From an uncultured Clostridia bacterium (GTDB lineage: Bacteria > Bacillota > Clostridia > Christensenellales > Pumilibacteraceae): a stretch of 9,053 nt of DNA. The stretch spans positions 1 to 9,053 of the forward strand of contig CAKQVV010000065.1 in assembly GCA_934277845.1 (NCBI GenBank), given 5' to 3'. The notes beneath the pieces were generated by a model that saw only the letters and a program-made list of their open reading frames with translations, made no database searches and was not told the DNA's origin. Below, piece by piece: positions 6,729 to 9,053 of the stretch. The first letter of the stretch is position 1; every line of letters begins with the position of its first letter. Position numbers and translations under genes: made by a program.

Positions 6729-9053
6729 AAACAGAACTCTTTTGAGAGTCGCGACTACCGCCGCCGCAATGCCGGTCACTGCCGCCGCTGCCGCCGCCGC
6801 GCTTACCGCGCCTTTATTCGCCGCGTCTTTGATCGTGCCCGCTTCGTTATTCACGGAAGCGACGTAATCGCCGAACGATTCGACGAGCGCGTTGTACTTG
6901 GTGAGGTCGAGCAACGCTCTGTCTGCCGCTTCGAGTTCGTCGATTTCGGCGGAAACGCTTTTGAGGAAGTCGAGTTTGTCGACGGTGAATTTCGTCGGGA
7001 AGTCGTCGGCGGTCAGTTTCGCCGCGAGCGCGCGTACCTTTTCGGTAGCCTGCGACAACTTGATCGCGTTGATCTTCGCTTTTGCTTCGAACACCGCGTC
7101 GTGCAGTTTGGTCCACTCCGCGGTCGTGTAACCGAACTGCGTGGGATCCTGCTTGACCGCGTTGTAGGCTGCAACCGCGTTGTTGACGAGCGTTTCGTCG
7201 TTTACGGTGACGTTATCCGCGCCGCCGAGCGCAACCACCTGATTTGCGTATCCGATGAACTGCGTCATGCTCTTGTCCATCGCTTCGTAATCGCTTCTGG
7301 GCGCTTTTGACGCCTTTCCGAAGTACGCTTCGTAAACGAGCGAATCGTACCCTTCGAGAGTGTCGTTCTTCGGCAATCTCATGGTGATGGGGGCGTGTTT
7401 GCCGACGAGATCGATAAAGTTCGTGTAATAAAGTTGTTCGTCGAAGATGTCGTAAATCGACTTCAACAATTCATACTGCGGATCGGTTGCGGCAAGTTTC
7501 AACGCGTTTGCCGCATCTTCGAGTGTGGGAGCCGCATAGGAACGGAACTCCACTTCGCTCAAAGCGTCATAACCGTAGAACGCAAACGAACCGATGAGTT
7601 TGAGCGACGAAGGAAGCACGAGTACTTCGATAAACTTGTTTTCGTTGCCGGCATAGGTTGCGATGCGGGTTGTGCCGTCGAGGACGTAAAGCGTGTCGAC
7701 GTTCATTGCCGCGGGGATCGCGGTGAGTTGCAGGTCGCCGGACGGCATTGCGGTGTAAAGCACGCCGTCGTCGAGTTTTGCATAATTATTTAGTTCGGCG
7801 TCGGTGCTGCCCATGTAGTCGGTGAACTTGGTGAGCGAGGTTGCTCCGACGAACGCCGCTTCGCCTACCGACGAAATGTGGCTCGAAAACGCGAATGAGG
7901 TAAGTTTGCTTGCGTTGTTGAACGCGAACGTGCCGATCTTTTCGAGGTAGTAAGCGTTGAATTCGGTGATGCCGGTATTCATGAACGCATACGCGCCGAG
8001 GTCTTTCAACGCGTCGGCGTTGATCGCGCCGGTGAGCGCGGTGTTTCTCGCGAACGCCGCTTCGCCGATGGTGACGACCTTGGAAATGTTCACGGTCCTT
8101 AGCGACGGACCGTTATCGGGGCTTGCGACCTGCGTGAACGCGTATTCGCCGATTTCGGTGATGTTTCCGAGGTTGATAGCGGACAGCGATTCGCAGGTTG
8201 CGAACATGTACTTGCCGATACGGGTTACGCTTTCGGGCAAGATTACGTCGGTCAACGCGGTGCAGCCGTAGAACACGTAGTTGCCGTTAAAATGCATAAC
8301 GGTGGGTTCGTCGGTTTCCTTAGCGTCGCCGGCAACAAACGTTACTCCTTCGGGAATAACGACGGACGTGAGTTTTTTGCAGTTCATGAACGCGTTGTTG
8401 CCGAGGTAACGGAGCGAAGTCGGGAGTACGATTTCGGTGATGACGGGCGAAGAAGCGGAAGTGCTGTAATTCCCGAACGCGCCGTCGCCGATGGTGGTCA
8501 AGCCTTCGGAAAGCGTTACGGATCCGAGCGACGAGCAGTCCGCGAAAGCCGCATTGCCGATCACCGCCACTCCGGTAAGGTCCACCGCTTTCAGCGTGAC
8601 GCAACCGTAGAATGCCTGTGTCGGTACTTCGTTGGTTATATTTTTAAGACTGAAATTGTCGCCGCTGCCGGTCGCGTAAAGCGCGGTATCGTTTGCAAAG
8701 CAAGCAATGCCGAACGTAACGTTCGCGCTCTCTCCGTCGCCGAGCGTCGGGAAGTTGACTCTCGCAAGGCTCTTGCAGTTCTGGAACGCGCCGAGACCGA
8801 AAGTCGAATTTTTGCCGATCGTGAGCGTGGTGAGCGCGCCCTCGAAGAATGCGCCCTCGCCTACCGTCACGTCGTCGCCGAGCGTTACCTTGAGGATGCC
8901 GGTGGATCTGAACGCGTACTGATCGATCAGTTTCGCGGAAGTAAGGTTCTGGACTTCTTTGAGTTTTTCGGCATAAGCGAACGCGAACTCGCCGATTTCG
9001 ACGTTTCCGTTCTCGGGAAGGATAAGCGTTTCGATGCTCGTGTTGTTTGCGAA
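6726..9053 (-). CDS. BspA-like leucine-rich repeat surface protein, 5' end beyond window
   Basis: The frame is open from the right edge to TAA at 6726-6728: 775 codons, with no start in the window. A GTG at 8868-8870 is in frame but sits inside a repeat, with 61 more repeat-type codons upstream, so it is internal. Codons 1 to about 506 (9053-7536) hold about 18-19 LRR_5 (BspA/Treponema-type) repeats with the pattern 'IG-x-x-AF-x-x-C-x-x-L-x-x-V-x-L', for example 'IGNAAFADCSSLGSVTL'. A linker with 'NFIDLVGKHAPITMRLP' follows, then a helical stalk (to about codon 746) that resembles FIVAR-like three-helix bundles ('LLDLTKYNALVESFGDYV'). The end is an Ala-rich transmembrane stretch (about codons 749-767, 6809-6753) and a KR-containing tail, which fits a C-terminal membrane anchor with a cytoplasmic tail. 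No LPXTG motif is present. BspA-like LRR proteins are known in host-cell, matrix or bacterial adhesion; adhesion here is inferred by family. It is the first visible gene of the coupled operon. Confidence 0.93.
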   Translation of the reverse strand, partial: FANNTSIETLILPENGNVEIGEFAFAYAEKLKEVQNLTSAKLIDQYAFRSTGILKVTLGDDVTVGEGAFFEGALTTLTIGKNSTFGLGAFQNCKSLARVNFPTLGDGESANVTFGIACFANDTALYATGSGDNFSLKNITNEVPTQAFYGCVTLKAVDLTGVAVIGNAAFADCSSLGSVTLSEGLTTIGDGAFGNYSTSASSPVITEIVLPTSLRYLGNNAFMNCKKLTSVVIPEGVTFVAGDAKETDEPTVMHFNGNYVFYGCTALTDVILPESVTRIGKYMFATCESLSAINLGNITEIGEYAFTQVASPDNGPSLRTVNISKVVTIGEAAFARNTALTGAINADALKDLGAYAFMNTGITEFNAYYLEKIGTFAFNNASKLTSFAFSSHISSVGEAAFVGATSLTKFTDYMGSTDAELNNYAKLDDGVLYTAMPSGDLQLTAIPAAMNVDTLYVLDGTTRIATYAGNENKFIEVLVLPSSLKLIGSFAFYGYDALSEVEFRSYAAPTLEDAANALKLAATDPQYELLKSIYDIFDEQLYYTNFIDLVGKHAPITMRLPKNDTLEGYDSLVYEAYFGKASKAPRSDYEAMDKSMTQFIGYANQVVALGGADNVTVNDETLVNNAVAAYNAVKQDPTQFGYTTAEWTKLHDAVFEAKAKINAIKLSQATEKVRALAAKLTADDFPTKFTVDKLDFLKSVSAEIDELEAADRALLDLTKYNALVESFGDYVASVNNEAGTIKDAANKGAVSAAAAAAAVTGIAAAVVATLKRVLF

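Noticed and set aside
8868..8870. GTG as start of the LRR gene
   Set aside because: It lies within an LRR repeat ('VTVGEGAFF'), lacks an upstream ribosome site, and the frame stays open with LRR-type sequence to the right edge.
7536..9053. Periodic AF/IG coding pattern as a DNA repeat array or CRISPR
   Set aside because: Periodicity is at protein level (LRR_5 repeats of variable length); the DNA units are diverged and there are no constant repeats with unique spacers.

Overview
The window looks like a cell-surface protein locus from a low-to-moderate-GC Gram-positive anaerobe, most likely a gut Clostridia-type Firmicute. The reasons are strong Shine-Dalgarno sites (GGAGG or GAGGAG types), a GTG start, lipoprotein signal peptides with a lipobox cysteine, bacterial Ig-like and Fn3-like modules, and a BspA-type leucine-rich-repeat protein with a helical stalk. 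The strong Shine-Dalgarno use argues against Bacteroidota. No taxonomic marker gene is present, so this placement is an inference. All five genes lie on the minus strand, so transcription runs from high to low coordinates.

Layout in transcription order: (1) 9053-6726, the C-terminal 775 codons of a BspA-like LRR_5 surface protein with a helical stalk and an Ala-rich C-terminal membrane segment; its 5' end lies beyond the right edge. (2) 6714-6136, a 192-residue lipoprotein with a GTG start. (3) 6122-3738, a 794-residue lipoprotein with an Fn3-like and an Ig-like domain followed by a large beta-rich module. (4) A 343-bp intergenic region, 3737-3395, the only sizeable non-coding stretch, with a candidate sigma-A promoter and a long leader. 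(5) 3394-635, a 919-residue lipoprotein paralogous to (3). (6) 595-1, the first 198 codons of another lipoprotein with two Ig-like domains, cut by the left edge.

The first three genes are tightly coupled: each Shine-Dalgarno overlaps or directly abuts the previous stop codon. The last two are 39 bp apart and probably form a second transcription unit started from the intergenic promoter. Every product is predicted to be exported and held at the outer face of the cytoplasmic membrane, four by lipid and one by a C-terminal transmembrane helix. No enzyme, transporter, regulator, RNA gene, CRISPR array or mobile element was recognised.

The most notable point is that the 919- and 794-residue lipoproteins share a long C-terminal module that I could not assign to a named family. 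It appears to be made of two related beta-rich repeats (possibly LolA/LppX-like) plus a conserved alpha/beta end domain. The 192-residue lipoprotein may be a single-repeat version. Together with the LRR protein this could be a surface ligand-binding or adhesion system, but that function is inferred only from architecture and context.
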